Of a DNA stretch of 22,898 nucleotides, positions 7,762 through 17,495 are shown in pieces (position 1 is the first letter of the stretch; each line of letters begins with the position of its first letter). Origin of the DNA: an uncultured Muribaculaceae bacterium (GTDB lineage: Bacteria > Bacteroidota > Bacteroidia > Bacteroidales > Muribaculaceae); NCBI GenBank assembly GCA_910585285.1, contig CAJUDL010000054.1, positions 1 to 22,898 on the forward strand, read 5' to 3'. The notes below the pieces were generated by a model. It saw only the letters and a list, made by a program, of their open reading frames with translations. It did not search any database and was not told the origin of the DNA. Position numbers and translations under genes: made by a program.

Positions 7762-7799
7762 CTATATTTGTTGTTATTAATTCTATTTGACATTTTAGA

Positions 7800-7807
7800 C
7801 AAATTTA
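7800..7807 (-). promoter_or_regulatory. -7 box of the rsfS-ftsH operon
   Basis: TAAATTTG on the minus strand matches TAnnTTTG, about 40 nt before the rsfS start codon. No good -33 element is seen at the normal distance, where the sequence is close to the end of repeat copy A. Confidence 0.45.
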
Positions 7808-7832
7808 ATGCCAAATAGCAGCTAATCCGATA

Positions 7833-8018
7833 TAAGTAAGTAATAAAAATTAACCGATATATGTAAGTAATGAAATCTTGCACTATAAAACTTGTTCTTT
7901 TTGGCTGTTTTCACCTTGTAATTCAGTCGCATATGCCTATATGCTCCATCATTACGCGGCAAAAACATCTCAAAAATAACTGCGTTTTATATGTGTATTA
8001 ATTTTTCTTACTTACTTA
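7833..8018 (+). repeat. Interspersed hairpin repeat, copy A (186 bp)
   Basis: The element begins TAAGTAAGTAATAAAAATTAA and ends with a near-perfect inverted copy, finishing ACTTACTTA. It differs from copy B (9256-9441) at five positions. Inside, the arms pair through several successive stems up to an apical 6-bp hairpin, GCATAT (7929-7934) with ATATGC (7939-7944) and loop GCCT. It lies after the end of the recR-GNAT operon. It encodes nothing, so it resembles a MITE or a large REP-like element. TA at each end would fit a TA target duplication but does not prove it. Confidence 0.92.
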
Positions 8019-8096
8019 GTTATATATTTAGAACAATCGGAATTGCGAAATTAATAAATTTTTTCAAGCTTTTTTTACCTTGTCACACAAAAAATG

Positions 8097-8621
8097 TTAA
8101 TCCGCGCCAAGTATTTTTGAATACAATAGAAGAGGAATAGATTCATTGCCACATAAAAACCACGATGGGATTTCCCCGCGACGGGTATAACCGGCTTTTT
8201 GGAACAAAGTTATACTGGCACCATTTCCTGCCATTATTCTTGCAGCCAAATGATTGATATTTAACAATCTGAATGCATAATCCTCCAAAATTCCCAAAGA
8301 TTTTACAGCCAATCCTTGTCTGCGTTTAGAGGGGAGGATGTAAATGCCTACAAAAGCATGCCGGTGGGAGGGGGATATATCATATATATCCGCAATGCCA
8401 ACAACTTCCTTATCAGTCTTATTCTCGATAATCAATCTTATCTGACGTGCGCTCATGGGATCTGCATCATAAGACAAGGCATAATCAAGAATATTCTGGC
8501 GAGAAAGAGGGGCAGACATCCCATTCAATATCCATTGACTGGAGTCGGATTCAACATCCCACATCAGTTCTGCATCCTCCGGTTCAACAGCACGCAGTCT
8601 TATGTTTTCCTTTTCAAGCAT
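8097..8621 (-). CDS. GNAT family N-acetyltransferase (RimJ/SpeG-like)
   Basis: A 174-aa acetyl-CoA-dependent transferase. The opening IRLRAVEPEDAELMW is the usual beta-1/alpha-1 of the RimJ/RimL and SpeG group. The acetyl-CoA pyrophosphate loop is KRRQGLAVKSLG at about residues 118-129, and the late NGASITLFQKAGYTRRGEIPSWF matches the C-terminal half of the fold. Candidate substrates are polyamines or protein N-termini; the sequence does not decide. It starts 5 nt after the recR stop codon, so the two are co-transcribed. Confidence 0.88.
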   Translation of the reverse strand: MLEKENIRLRAVEPEDAELMWDVESDSSQWILNGMSAPLSRQNILDYALSYDADPMSARQIRLIIENKTDKEVVGIADIYDISPSHRHAFVGIYILPSKRRQGLAVKSLGILEDYAFRLLNINHLAARIMAGNGASITLFQKAGYTRRGEIPSWFLCGNESIPLLLYSKILGAD

Positions 8622-8626
8622 CTATA

Positions 8627-9256
8627 TCATAATTTATCATGGAACGTATCTGAAAACAACATACGATTCTGAATGGAACGGCCAAGAGTCAACTCGTCGG
8701 CATATTCAAGTTCATTCCCAATACTGAGTCCTCGTGCCAGCATTGTTACTTTTACAGGCAGATGCGCCAGTTTTCTGTAAATATAAAAATTGGTTGTATC
8801 TCCCTCCATCGTAGGACTCAATGCAAGAATCACTTCCGTTATATCTTCCTTCTCAACACGATCGACAAGACTGTCTATTTCCAGATCAGACGGGCTAACC
8901 CCATCGAGCGGAGAAATAAGACCTCCGAGCACGTGATAGAGACCCTTATGCTCCCTCGTTGCCTCAACTGTGATGACATCCTTAACATTCTCCACTACGC
9001 AGACAATGTGTCCGTCTCGCTTGGGATCGCTACAAATGGGACATATTTCGTTTTCACTTATATTGTGACAACGTTCACAATAACGGATATTTTTTCGCAT
9101 CTCAATTATTGAATTGCCCAGATCGAAAGCAACATTACTTTCTTGCCGAAGAAGATGAAGTGCAAGCCGCAGAGCTGTCTTCTGACCAATGCCGGGTAAT
9201 TTCGACAGTTCCGCCACCGCATTATCGAGAAGACGGGAATTAAAACTTTGATCCAT
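8627..9256 (-). CDS. recR: Recombination protein RecR
   Basis: A 209-aa recombination mediator that works with RecO (and RecF where present) to load RecA on gapped DNA. It has the helix-hairpin-helix ELSKLPGIGQKTALRLALHL, a four-cysteine zinc finger (CERCHN...CPICS) and a Toprim domain starting at HIVCVVENVKDV. The start is set at 9256 (MDQSFNSRLL), which gives normal RecR length. The frame stays open upstream to an ATG at 9391, but those 45 residues are encoded by repeat copy B and match nothing in the family. The ATG overlaps the last bases of that repeat, so the ribosome-binding region comes from the repeat. Confidence 0.95.
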   Translation of the reverse strand: MDQSFNSRLLDNAVAELSKLPGIGQKTALRLALHLLRQESNVAFDLGNSIIEMRKNIRYCERCHNISENEICPICSDPKRDGHIVCVVENVKDVITVEATREHKGLYHVLGGLISPLDGVSPSDLEIDSLVDRVEKEDITEVILALSPTMEGDTTNFYIYRKLAHLPVKVTMLARGLSIGNELEYADELTLGRSIQNRMLFSDTFHDKL

Positions 9257-9441
9257 AAGTAAGTAATAAAAATTAACCGATATATGTAAGTAATGAAATC
9301 TTGCACTATAAAACTTGTTCTTTTTGGCTGTTTTTACCTTGTAATTCAGTCGCATATGCCTATATGCTCCTTCTTTACGCGGCAAAAACATCTCAAAAAT
9401 AACTGCGTTTTATATGTGCATTAATTTTTATTACTTACTTA
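9256..9441 (+). repeat. Interspersed hairpin repeat, copy B (186 bp), forming the recR leader
   Basis: Same length, orientation and ends as copy A, with five substitutions. The apical hairpin is 9352-9357 with 9362-9367. Below it, 9329-9344 pairs with 9375-9390 with 13 Watson-Crick pairs and one G-T out of 16. It lies between the recR -7 box (9460-9467) and the recR start codon, so it would be transcribed as most of the recR 5' leader. Confidence 0.92.
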
Positions 9442-9459
9442 TTTAAACAGTTTCTAATG

Positions 9460-9467
9460 CAAAATTA
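9460..9467 (-). promoter_or_regulatory. -7 box of recR
   Basis: TAATTTTG on the minus strand is a perfect TAnnTTTG. It lies just outside repeat copy B and back-to-back with the ruvA promoter region. The transcript would begin near 9453 and run through the repeat before reaching recR. Confidence 0.5.
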
Positions 9468-9489
9468 GTTATTTTAGCTGAAATATTAG

Positions 9490-9497
9490 TAATTTTA
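9490..9497 (+). promoter_or_regulatory. Probable -7 box of ruvA-sprA
   Basis: TAATTTTA, one base from TAnnTTTG, lies 26 nt before the ruvA ATG. The -33 element is weak. This is the only promoter-like site found for the 8-kb ruvA-sprA unit. Confidence 0.4.
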
Positions 9498-9523
9498 CAA
9501 TATCAAACAAGAGGCTGTTTATT

Positions 9524-10102
9524 ATGATCGATTATTTGAAAGGCATAGTTGCCGAGACAACTCCAACATATACAGTAATAGAATGCAACGGAGTGGGGTA
9601 TGAAGTGAACATAACTCTAATAGATTTTCCTTCCATATCCGAATCCAAAGAAAGCAAACTTTATATCCATGAGTCAATACGTGAAGACGCTCATGTGCTA
9701 TATGGATTTCTAAAAAAGAGGACAAGAGAGTTGTTCCGACTGTTAATTGGAGTCAGCGGTGTGGGACCGAACACTGCCAGACTCATACTGTCATCTTTAA
9801 CCGATGATCAACTCGAATCCACAATAGCTTCCGGGAATGATTCCCAACTTAAGGCTGTAAAAGGAATCGGAGGAAAGACGGCTCAACGTATAATTGTGGA
9901 TTTACGTGATAAAATAAAAATAGAGTCGGAATCGTTAATTACAAGTACGCCCGCAAGTGAATCATATGATGATTCCGTAGCCGCTCTTGTAATGCTTGGA
10001 TTCACAGCTCAGCAAAGCCAGAAAGTGCTTAAGAAACTATTTGCAGCCAATCCGACGCTTACCACTGAACGAGCTATCAAGCAGGCACTTACTATGCTCT
10101 AA
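9524..10102 (+). CDS. ruvA: Holliday junction branch migration protein RuvA
   Basis: A 192-aa protein that holds four-way DNA junctions as a tetramer and recruits the RuvB motor. It has an N-terminal OB fold (MIDYLKGIVAE to about residue 62), two helix-hairpin-helix motifs (LIGVSGVGPNTARLIL and LKAVKGIGGKTAQRII) and the C-terminal RuvB-binding helical domain (DDSVAALVMLGFTAQQSQKVLKKL). Length is normal. Its stop codon shares one base with the sprA start (TAATG), indicating translational coupling. The ruvA-sprA pairing is known in other Bacteroidetes. It diverges from recR, another repair gene. Confidence 0.97.
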   Translation: MIDYLKGIVAETTPTYTVIECNGVGYEVNITLIDFPSISESKESKLYIHESIREDAHVLYGFLKKRTRELFRLLIGVSGVGPNTARLILSSLTDDQLESTIASGNDSQLKAVKGIGGKTAQRIIVDLRDKIKIESESLITSTPASESYDDSVAALVMLGFTAQQSQKVLKKLFAANPTLTTERAIKQALTML

Positions 10103-13100
10103 TGGGGTTAAGGCGAATTAATGACAAAAAGATATACATTCTCATCGCAGTGTTCTTCTCAACACTGCTTTTGTCATTTGTGGCAAATTCCCAGAAAACC
10201 GTGCGCAAAACAGTGCCTGAGGTTTCCGACTCCAATCCGTTGAAACAGGGTGAATACCCCGCCGACCTTAGGACTCCCTCAAACATCACGACAGAAGCTG
10301 TTTATGATCCGGCGTTAGGAATGTTTGTGGTTCATACCAAACTTGGAGACAAAGACATCACAACTCCATTTCTCATTACTCCGGAAGAATATTCTAACCT
10401 GATGATGCGTCAGGATATGCGAGGATATTTCAAACAGCGGAATTCTGAAAGTTATGAAAAGAAAGACAAACAGCCTTTCAACATATTCGACATGAACTTT
10501 TCGCTGGGTCCGCTTGAGAAGGTATTTGGTCCCGGCGGCGTACGTCTCTCCACCCAAGGCTCTCTGCAACTCTCAATGGGTATCAAAAGCAATAAAACTG
10601 ACAACCCTTCACTCTCCTTGAGAAACAGACGCAAAACATATTTTGATTTTGATCAAAAGATTCAAGCCACAATCAATGCATCTGTAGGTGACAAACTCAA
10701 ATTCAACATGACCTACAACACGGATGCCACATTTGATTTTGACTCCAAAAACCTTAAACTCAATTACGAAGGAAAGGAAGATGAAATAATAAAAAGCATT
10801 GAGGCTGGTAATGTGAGCATGACCACAGGGTCAAGCCTTATACGTGGCGGAACTGCTCTTTTCGGTCTAAAGACTAAACTTCAATTCGGCAAACTCACAC
10901 TCACAGGACTCATCTCGCAACAGAATTCTGAGTCAAAGACAGTGTCGACATCCGGCGGCGTGCAGTCAACAAAATTCAATTTTAAAGCCGATAAATATGA
11001 TGCCAACCGCCACTTCTTTCTTGCACAGTATTTTTACGAAAATTACGACCAGTTTGCATCCCGTCTGCCTCATGTGTCTTCCGGTATAAAAATCACCAGA
11101 ATTGAAGTCTGGATCACCAATAAGAACAGCAACTACAACGAGTCGCGCAACTTCGTTGGTTTTATGGATCTCGGTGAGAACAGACGTCTTGCCAACAGCT
11201 ACTGGCAACCGAACACATCATTTAACAATCCTTCCAATCAAAGCAATAATCTTCTGTCTGTAGTAAAAAGCGATTTTCCCGATGCCAGAAACATTAATAT
11301 GGTTACGCAAGCTCTTGACCCATTGAGAGCCTATGGCATTGAGGGAGGAAAAGATTTCGAAAAAGTTGAAAGCGCGAGACTTCTCAAGTCAAGCGAATAC
11401 ACGCTTAACGATGATCTTGGCTACATATCGCTTAAATCTGCGTTGACTACAGATGAGGTCTTGGCTGTGGCATATGAATATACATATCAAGGGAAAGTTT
11501 ATCAGGTAGGCGAGTTCTCATCGGATATAACCAACACTTCGGATTGCCTTTATTTGAAAATGCTCCGAAGTGCAACTGTTTCTCCACGTCTTCCCATGTG
11601 GCGACTCATGATGAAGAATGTCTATTCTCTTGACGCATATCAGTTGCAAAGCAAAAACTTCAAGTTAAACATTAAGTTCTTGAGCGACACCACAGGCACG
11701 GAAATCAATTATCTTCCGGTTGGGGCAATCTCAAACCAACCGCTCTTGCAGGTGATGAATCTTGACCGTCTGGATTCAAACCAGGAGTCTAATTCAGATG
11801 GTTTCTTTGACTATGTTGAAGGTTACACCGTGCAATCGTCATCCGGAAAAATCATATTCCCTGTAGCCGAACCATTCGGTGCGCATCTTGAAAGGAAGAT
11901 AGGTAATCCCGCGATTGCGTCGCAATATGTGTATAAAGAATTATATGATTCAACTCTTGTTGTTGCGCAACAATTTGCTGATAAAAACAAATTCTCACTC
12001 GTTGGAGAGTATCAGGCATCCAATGGAGCACAGATACGCCTCAATGCCATGAATGTGCCAAGGGGATCAGTAGTGGTTATGGCGGGTGGTGTTGTGCTCA
12101 CCGAGAATAGTGACTATACCGTTGACTATTCCATGGGCATAGTCACAATAACGAACCAGAGCATAATAGATTCAGGAACGAATGTGAGTGTTACCCTCGA
12201 AAACCAGTCTATGTTCTCGATGCAAAGAAAAACATTGCTCGGACTTGATGCGCAATACCGGTTCAATAAAGACTTCACACTTGGAGGAACAATTCTGCAT
12301 TTCTCGGAAAAGGCTCTTACTGAAAAGGTAAATATCGGCGACGAAGTGATTAACAACACAATGTGGGGACTAAACCTGAGTTACAACAAGGAATTCATGT
12401 GGCTCACCAACCTCCTCAACAAGATTCCCACAGTCAATGCCACAGCTCCATCGAGAATCAATGTGAACGCTGAATTCGCACAACTTGTTCCGCATAAGCA
12501 GAAAAGCGGCTCAAACAGGGGTTCCAGCTATATAGATGATTTCGAAGCGACGCAGACAGGAATAGATTTGCGCTCCCCATATTCATGGTTTCTCGCCTCT
12601 ACACCTTACGATGGAGGAGCCGATGCGCTATTTCCCGAAGCCAAGCTGAGCAATAACATTGATTATGGTAAAAACAGGTCTTTGCTTGCCTGGTATTATA
12701 TAGATCGTTTATGGACCCAGAAGAATTCATCAATGGTGCCGGGCTACATGAAAAATGATCCGAGCATGCTTTCGAACCCGTATGTGAGGGAAGTAAAGAT
12801 TGATGAGGTGTTTCCATACAGGGATCTTAATTATGGTGAGGCAAATTACATTCAGACTCTCAATCTTTCATTTTATCCCAAAGAGCGTGGTCCTTATAAC
12901 CTTGATGCAGATAGAATTGATGAACAGGGCAATTTGCTACAACCAGAGAAACGCTGGGGTGGTATCATGCGTAAGATGGATAACACTAACTTTGAGACTT
13001 CAAATGTGGAATATATTCAGTTCTGGATGATGGATCCCTTCCTTGATCCCAATAATCCTAACACTGAAGGTGGTGATCTCTATTTCAATTTCGGAGAAAT

Positions 13101-16100
13101 CAGCGAGGATATTCTCAAAGATGGAATGAAGAGCTATGAGAACGGACTTCCTATCGACGGTAACAATGAATTTATTGCTGAAACGGCATGGGGTAAGGTA
13201 TCACGGCAGAATTCACTAACATATGCTTTCGAGAATGCTGCCAATGCACGTCCTACACAAGACGTTGGTCTTGACGGGCTGAAGAATGAGGAGGAGTTTT
13301 CATTCCCTTCATATCAAGAATATCTCGATAAATTGCGAGCAAAACTTTCACCCTCTGTCATCGCAGAGATGCAGGAAAATCCATTTTCAGCAATGAACGA
13401 CCCCGCGGGCGATAATTATCATTTCTTTAGATCGCCGTATTATGACGAACATAGGGCTGATATTTTGGAACGTTATAAGCATTATAACGGGGTCGAAGGC
13501 AATTCTCTTTCTCCTGACCAATCCGACAATCCGCAATATCAGTCAGCTCGTGCGGTTCCTGACGTTGAAGACATCAACCAGGATAACACTCTCAACGAAT
13601 ATGAAAGATATTTCCAATACAAGGTCTCCATTCGTCCGGAGGATCTTGAGGTCGGCAAAAATTATGTAACAGATAAAGTTGAGAAAAGAGTAAACACTCC
13701 TGCGGGTCCACAGGACGCGGTTTGGTATCAGTTTAAGATACCTTTAAGCGCACCGGAAAAAGTAGTTGGAGGAATCAGTGATTTTTCCACTGTGAGGTTC
13801 GCACGAATGTTTATGACAGGTTTCAAGGAAACCACTCACCTCCGGTTCGCCACACTTGAACTCGTAAGAGGAGAGTGGCGCGACTATAGTTTCAACCTTA
13901 ACAGTCGCAATGATTCTCCGGCTGAAGGTGAAATCGACATGACTGTTGTAAACATCGAGGAGAACTCCGGAAGGACACCAGTAAATTATGTTTTGCCTCC
14001 CGGCGTAGACCGAATCCAGGATCCCGGACAATCTCAGGCTACTCAGCTTAACGAACAATCATTGTCTATTACAGTAAAGGGGCTGCAACCCGGCGACGCA
14101 CGCGGTGTCTATAAAAATACCCAACTCGACATGCGTATTTATAAGCGTCTTCAGATGTGGGTACATGCAGAAGCCCTTGTTGACAATTCGACTTCATTAC
14201 GCAACGGAGACTTGTCGATTTTCATAAGACTTGGATCCGATGTCAAAAATAATTACTATGAATATGAGATTCCTCTGGAACTTACACCCCCGGGAAACTA
14301 TAATAATTTCAATTCTGCTGATCGTGCTCGTGTTTGGCCACTCGCCAATTACCTAAATATTCCTCTTGACATATTCACATCTTTAAAGACAGCACGTAAT
14401 AGAGATAAGAGTGCAAACGTGGATGGTGTCGGCTATACGATACTTTACACAGGTCATGATCCGGATAATGTTCAGAACACAGTCGCGGTGCTCGGAAATC
14501 CGAGCCTCAGTGATGTTCGCGTCATGCTCATAGGTATCCGTAACAGATCAAACAGTGTAAAAGATGGAAACGTATGGGTGAATGAACTTAAAGTTACGGA
14601 CTTCAATGAATCAGGCGGGTGGGCGGCAAATGCCAATGTGAATCTTGCAATGAGTGATCTTGCAATGGTTAATTTCTCTGCACACAAAGAAACATCCGGA
14701 TTCGGGTCTGTGGATCAACCGTTGAAGTCTCGTAGAATGGAGGATTATGAACAATACAATGTTGCTGTTCAAGGTGATCTTGGCAAGTTCTTGCCTGAGA
14801 AAGCCAAACTATCAGCACCTATATATTTCTCCAAATCCCAGGAAACGGTTACTCCGAAATACAATCCTCTTGATCAGGACATACTTCTTAAAGAGGCTCT
14901 TGATGCTGTCCAAACAAAACATGAGAAGGATTCAATCAAGAATTACGCCGTGACGAAGAAAAGCGTGGAAAGTTTCTCTTTGTCGAATTTTAAATTCAAT
15001 GTGCAGAGCAAAAATCCTATGCCTTGGGATCCGGCAAACTTTACTCTTTCTTTCTCTTACAATAAGCAAAAGAATATCGATCCTACCACGGAATATGAAA
15101 ACACCAATGATTACCGAGGCAGTTTCCAATATTCATATTCACCCTATATCAAGCCATTGAAACCGTTCGCTTGGATTAAAGGTAAAAGTAAAACGGCAAA
15201 GTTTTTCCGTGAATGGGAAGTCAACTGGCTTTTCAATAACCTTACATTCTATACAGGAATGCATCGTTATTATTACGAACAGCAGACACGCAGTGAGGTG
15301 GATGTCGATTTCCAGCTCCCGGTGCAGGTCAGCAAGAACTTCATATGGGATCGTCAGTTCAGCATTACGTGGAATCTGATCAAATCGTTAAGCCTGACCT
15401 TCTCAAGCAATACCACGGCGAGAATTGAGGAAACGCTCGGGGCTGTGAACCGACGCCTGTTTGCTGACAAATATGAACAGTGGAAAGATACTGTTTTGTC
15501 ATCAATCCGACACCTCGGAACCCCTTGGAATTATAATCAGACTTTTACGGGAACATATCGCGCACCGTTCAATCGCATTCCGGCTCTTGATTATCTGTCG
15601 GGATCGGTAACCTACAATTCTGTATATCGCTGGGACAAAGGCGCGACAGTTGAAGGTCTATATCTCGGCAATACAATTCAAAACCAGACCACATGGAATG
15701 CCGACGCACGTCTGAATTTCGAAACACTCTTCAATAAATCAAAATATCTTCAGAAGATCAACAAACGTTTCTCTTCCTCTTCAAGCGCCCGAAGCAATAA
15801 CTCTCGAAATAATGCGGCGCGTCAGAGAGAGAAAAGGTTTGAAAGGGCATTCACGCTGTCGCCTGATACAAGCACATTGGTTAAACATAATCTCAAGACT
15901 AAAAAAATCAGATTTGCAGCTGTGGCTGATGGTCAACCCAAGAAGCTTAACTATAAGATTATTGATGAAAATACGGTGGAGATTCTTGATCGAGGTTCTC
16001 AGACTGTTAAGATCACTGTGCGTGAAAATAAGAACGAAAAGAAAAATTTCGCAAGCGAATTTGCAGAATACAGCCTACGTTTCCTTATGATGCCGAGATC

Positions 16101-17481
16101 CTTGTCATTCCGTTGGAGAAGCGGTCATTCAATGAATCTTCCTTTATTCTCGCCCAATGTCGGGAATGTGTTCGGACAATCACTCTCTCATGGACCTATG
16201 TCACCGGGGCTTGATTTCGCATTCGGTTTCTATGGGAAGGACTATGTTGACAAAGCCCTCGACAGAGGATGGCTTCTCACAGAGTCAGATCAGGTGTCTC
16301 CGGCTTTATGGACCAACAGCAAAGAATTCAATTTTGAATTGAATCTTGAACCGATAAAGGGCTTGAAAATATTGCTCACTTCAAATCTTACTGACTCCAG
16401 AACCGAGCAAATGCAGTTCATGTATGCTGGAATGCCTACTTCTTATTCCGGTTCGTACATGCGTACGCATGTTGCAATCATGTCGGCGATGAAGAATTCA
16501 AAAGCTGAGGATGGGTATTCATCGGAAGCTTTCAACCGTTTCCTGGAATACATTCCAAGAGTTGCAAACAGGGTTGAGGCTTCTTACCATGGCACTGCAT
16601 ATCCCTCTACGGGCTTCCTCGAAGATTCTCCTCTTGCGGGCACAACATACAATCCGGAACATGGTGGCGTCAGCGCAACAAGTTCTGATGTATTGATTCC
16701 CGCATTCCTCGCAGCTTACAGCGGAAGCACCCCGGAGAAAATAAGTCTCAAGCACTTCGAAGGATTGAGCGCGATGCGTCCAAACTGGAGAGTGACTTAC
16801 GACGGGTTGATAAAATTAGGTAATCTTCAGAAATGGTTCAAAGCGTTTACTCTGACCCATGCATATCAATGCACATATTCGGTAGGATCGTATTCAAGCT
16901 TTATGAACTGGGTCAGTGTTGGAGGCGACCGCGGATTCATATTGAATGAGCAGACCGGGATGCCCATACCTTCATCGCCATTCAATATCACATCCGTAGC
17001 CATCACTGAAAAGTTCGCTCCGCTTTTAGGTGTAAAAGTCACTTTATTCAATGATATGACTTTTAATGCCGAATATCGTGATTCTCGCACATTGAATCTG
17101 AATACTTCAGCGGGACAGATTGTGGAGACAACAAGCAAACAACTTTCTGTCGGAGCCGGATATAAGATTGCCAACTTCAATAAGATTCTCAAAATAGGTA
17201 GCAGACAAGGAGGCGTTTCGAACGACCTGTCAGTGAATCTTGACTTGGCATTGTCAAACAATCAGTCGCTGATAAGACGTATCGAGACTGCATTTACACA
17301 GGCAACAAACGGCACACGCACCTTCTCTGTGAATTTTATGGCAAGCTATATATTGAGCAAACGCATCACCCTGTCGGCTTTCTTCGATCATCAGGTCAAC
17401 ACGCCGCTTGTGTCAAGCTCTTCTTATCCCACTTCCAATTCCAATTATGGAATTGCAGTGAATGTATCTCTTGCACGATAA
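10102..17481 (+). CDS. sprA: Type IX secretion outer-membrane translocon SprA/Sov
   Basis: A 2459-aa protein close in length to F. johnsoniae SprA and P. gingivalis Sov. In that system it is the giant single-chain beta barrel through which folded cargo with a C-terminal sorting domain crosses the outer membrane. The N-terminus has basic residues and a hydrophobic run (IYILIAVFFSTLLLSFVANS), a cleavable signal peptide. The rest is rich in alternating beta-strand segments, with SprA-type landmarks such as GPGGVRLSTQGS, SYIDDFEATQ and VWVNELKVTDFNESGGWA. The end, YGIAVNVSLAR, looks like a final barrel strand. The frame is open throughout, so the gene appears intact. No cargo protein or other T9SS component lies in the window. 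A hairpin repeat follows the stop by 14 nt. Confidence 0.95.
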   Translation: MGLRRINDKKIYILIAVFFSTLLLSFVANSQKTVRKTVPEVSDSNPLKQGEYPADLRTPSNITTEAVYDPALGMFVVHTKLGDKDITTPFLITPEEYSNLMMRQDMRGYFKQRNSESYEKKDKQPFNIFDMNFSLGPLEKVFGPGGVRLSTQGSLQLSMGIKSNKTDNPSLSLRNRRKTYFDFDQKIQATINASVGDKLKFNMTYNTDATFDFDSKNLKLNYEGKEDEIIKSIEAGNVSMTTGSSLIRGGTALFGLKTKLQFGKLTLTGLISQQNSESKTVSTSGGVQSTKFNFKADKYDANRHFFLAQYFYENYDQFASRLPHVSSGIKITRIEVWITNKNSNYNESRNFVGFMDLGENRRLANSYWQPNTSFNNPSNQSNNLLSVVKSDFPDARNINMVTQALDPLRAYGIEGGKDFEKVESARLLKSSEYTLNDDLGYISLKSALTTDEVLAVAYEYTYQGKVYQVGEFSSDITNTSDCLYLKMLRSATVSPRLPMWRLMMKNVYSLDAYQLQSKNFKLNIKFLSDTTGTEINYLPVGAISNQPLLQVMNLDRLDSNQESNSDGFFDYVEGYTVQSSSGKIIFPVAEPFGAHLERKIGNPAIASQYVYKELYDSTLVVAQQFADKNKFSLVGEYQASNGAQIRLNAMNVPRGSVVVMAGGVVLTENSDYTVDYSMGIVTITNQSIIDSGTNVSVTLENQSMFSMQRKTLLGLDAQYRFNKDFTLGGTILHFSEKALTEKVNIGDEVINNTMWGLNLSYNKEFMWLTNLLNKIPTVNATAPSRINVNAEFAQLVPHKQKSGSNRGSSYIDDFEATQTGIDLRSPYSWFLASTPYDGGADALFPEAKLSNNIDYGKNRSLLAWYYIDRLWTQKNSSMVPGYMKNDPSMLSNPYVREVKIDEVFPYRDLNYGEANYIQTLNLSFYPKERGPYNLDADRIDEQGNLLQPEKRWGGIMRKMDNTNFETSNVEYIQFWMMDPFLDPNNPNTEGGDLYFNFGEISEDILKDGMKSYENGLPIDGNNEFIAETAWGKVSRQNSLTYAFENAANARPTQDVGLDGLKNEEEFSFPSYQEYLDKLRAKLSPSVIAEMQENPFSAMNDPAGDNYHFFRSPYYDEHRADILERYKHYNGVEGNSLSPDQSDNPQYQSARAVPDVEDINQDNTLNEYERYFQYKVSIRPEDLEVGKNYVTDKVEKRVNTPAGPQDAVWYQFKIPLSAPEKVVGGISDFSTVRFARMFMTGFKETTHLRFATLELVRGEWRDYSFNLNSRNDSPAEGEIDMTVVNIEENSGRTPVNYVLPPGVDRIQDPGQSQATQLNEQSLSITVKGLQPGDARGVYKNTQLDMRIYKRLQMWVHAEALVDNSTSLRNGDLSIFIRLGSDVKNNYYEYEIPLELTPPGNYNNFNSADRARVWPLANYLNIPLDIFTSLKTARNRDKSANVDGVGYTILYTGHDPDNVQNTVAVLGNPSLSDVRVMLIGIRNRSNSVKDGNVWVNELKVTDFNESGGWAANANVNLAMSDLAMVNFSAHKETSGFGSVDQPLKSRRMEDYEQYNVAVQGDLGKFLPEKAKLSAPIYFSKSQETVTPKYNPLDQDILLKEALDAVQTKHEKDSIKNYAVTKKSVESFSLSNFKFNVQSKNPMPWDPANFTLSFSYNKQKNIDPTTEYENTNDYRGSFQYSYSPYIKPLKPFAWIKGKSKTAKFFREWEVNWLFNNLTFYTGMHRYYYEQQTRSEVDVDFQLPVQVSKNFIWDRQFSITWNLIKSLSLTFSSNTTARIEETLGAVNRRLFADKYEQWKDTVLSSIRHLGTPWNYNQTFTGTYRAPFNRIPALDYLSGSVTYNSVYRWDKGATVEGLYLGNTIQNQTTWNADARLNFETLFNKSKYLQKINKRFSSSSSARSNNSRNNAARQREKRFERAFTLSPDTSTLVKHNLKTKKIRFAAVADGQPKKLNYKIIDENTVEILDRGSQTVKITVRENKNEKKNFASEFAEYSLRFLMMPRSLSFRWRSGHSMNLPLFSPNVGNVFGQSLSHGPMSPGLDFAFGFYGKDYVDKALDRGWLLTESDQVSPALWTNSKEFNFELNLEPIKGLKILLTSNLTDSRTEQMQFMYAGMPTSYSGSYMRTHVAIMSAMKNSKAEDGYSSEAFNRFLEYIPRVANRVEASYHGTAYPSTGFLEDSPLAGTTYNPEHGGVSATSSDVLIPAFLAAYSGSTPEKISLKHFEGLSAMRPNWRVTYDGLIKLGNLQKWFKAFTLTHAYQCTYSVGSYSSFMNWVSVGGDRGFILNEQTGMPIPSSPFNITSVAITEKFAPLLGVKVTLFNDMTFNAEYRDSRTLNLNTSAGQIVETTSKQLSVGAGYKIANFNKILKIGSRQGGVSNDLSVNLDLALSNNQSLIRRIETAFTQATNGTRTFSVNFMASYILSKRITLSAFFDHQVNTPLVSSSSYPTSNSNYGIAVNVSLAR

Positions 17482-17495
17482 TTAAGAAGCTATTA

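Noticed and set aside
9257..9391. N-terminal extension of RecR by 45 residues
   Set aside because: These codons lie within repeat copy B, the same sequence occurs elsewhere without recR, and RecR has its normal length when started at 9256.
7833..9441. Calling the recR interval a composite transposon
   Set aside because: No transposase is present, the flanking duplication is at most a TA, and recR and GNAT are ordinary chromosomal genes; only the direct-repeat layout is reported.
10102..17481. Short ORFs in other frames within sprA
   Set aside because: The sprA frame is open for 2459 codons and matches the family; the overlapping ORFs are small and featureless.
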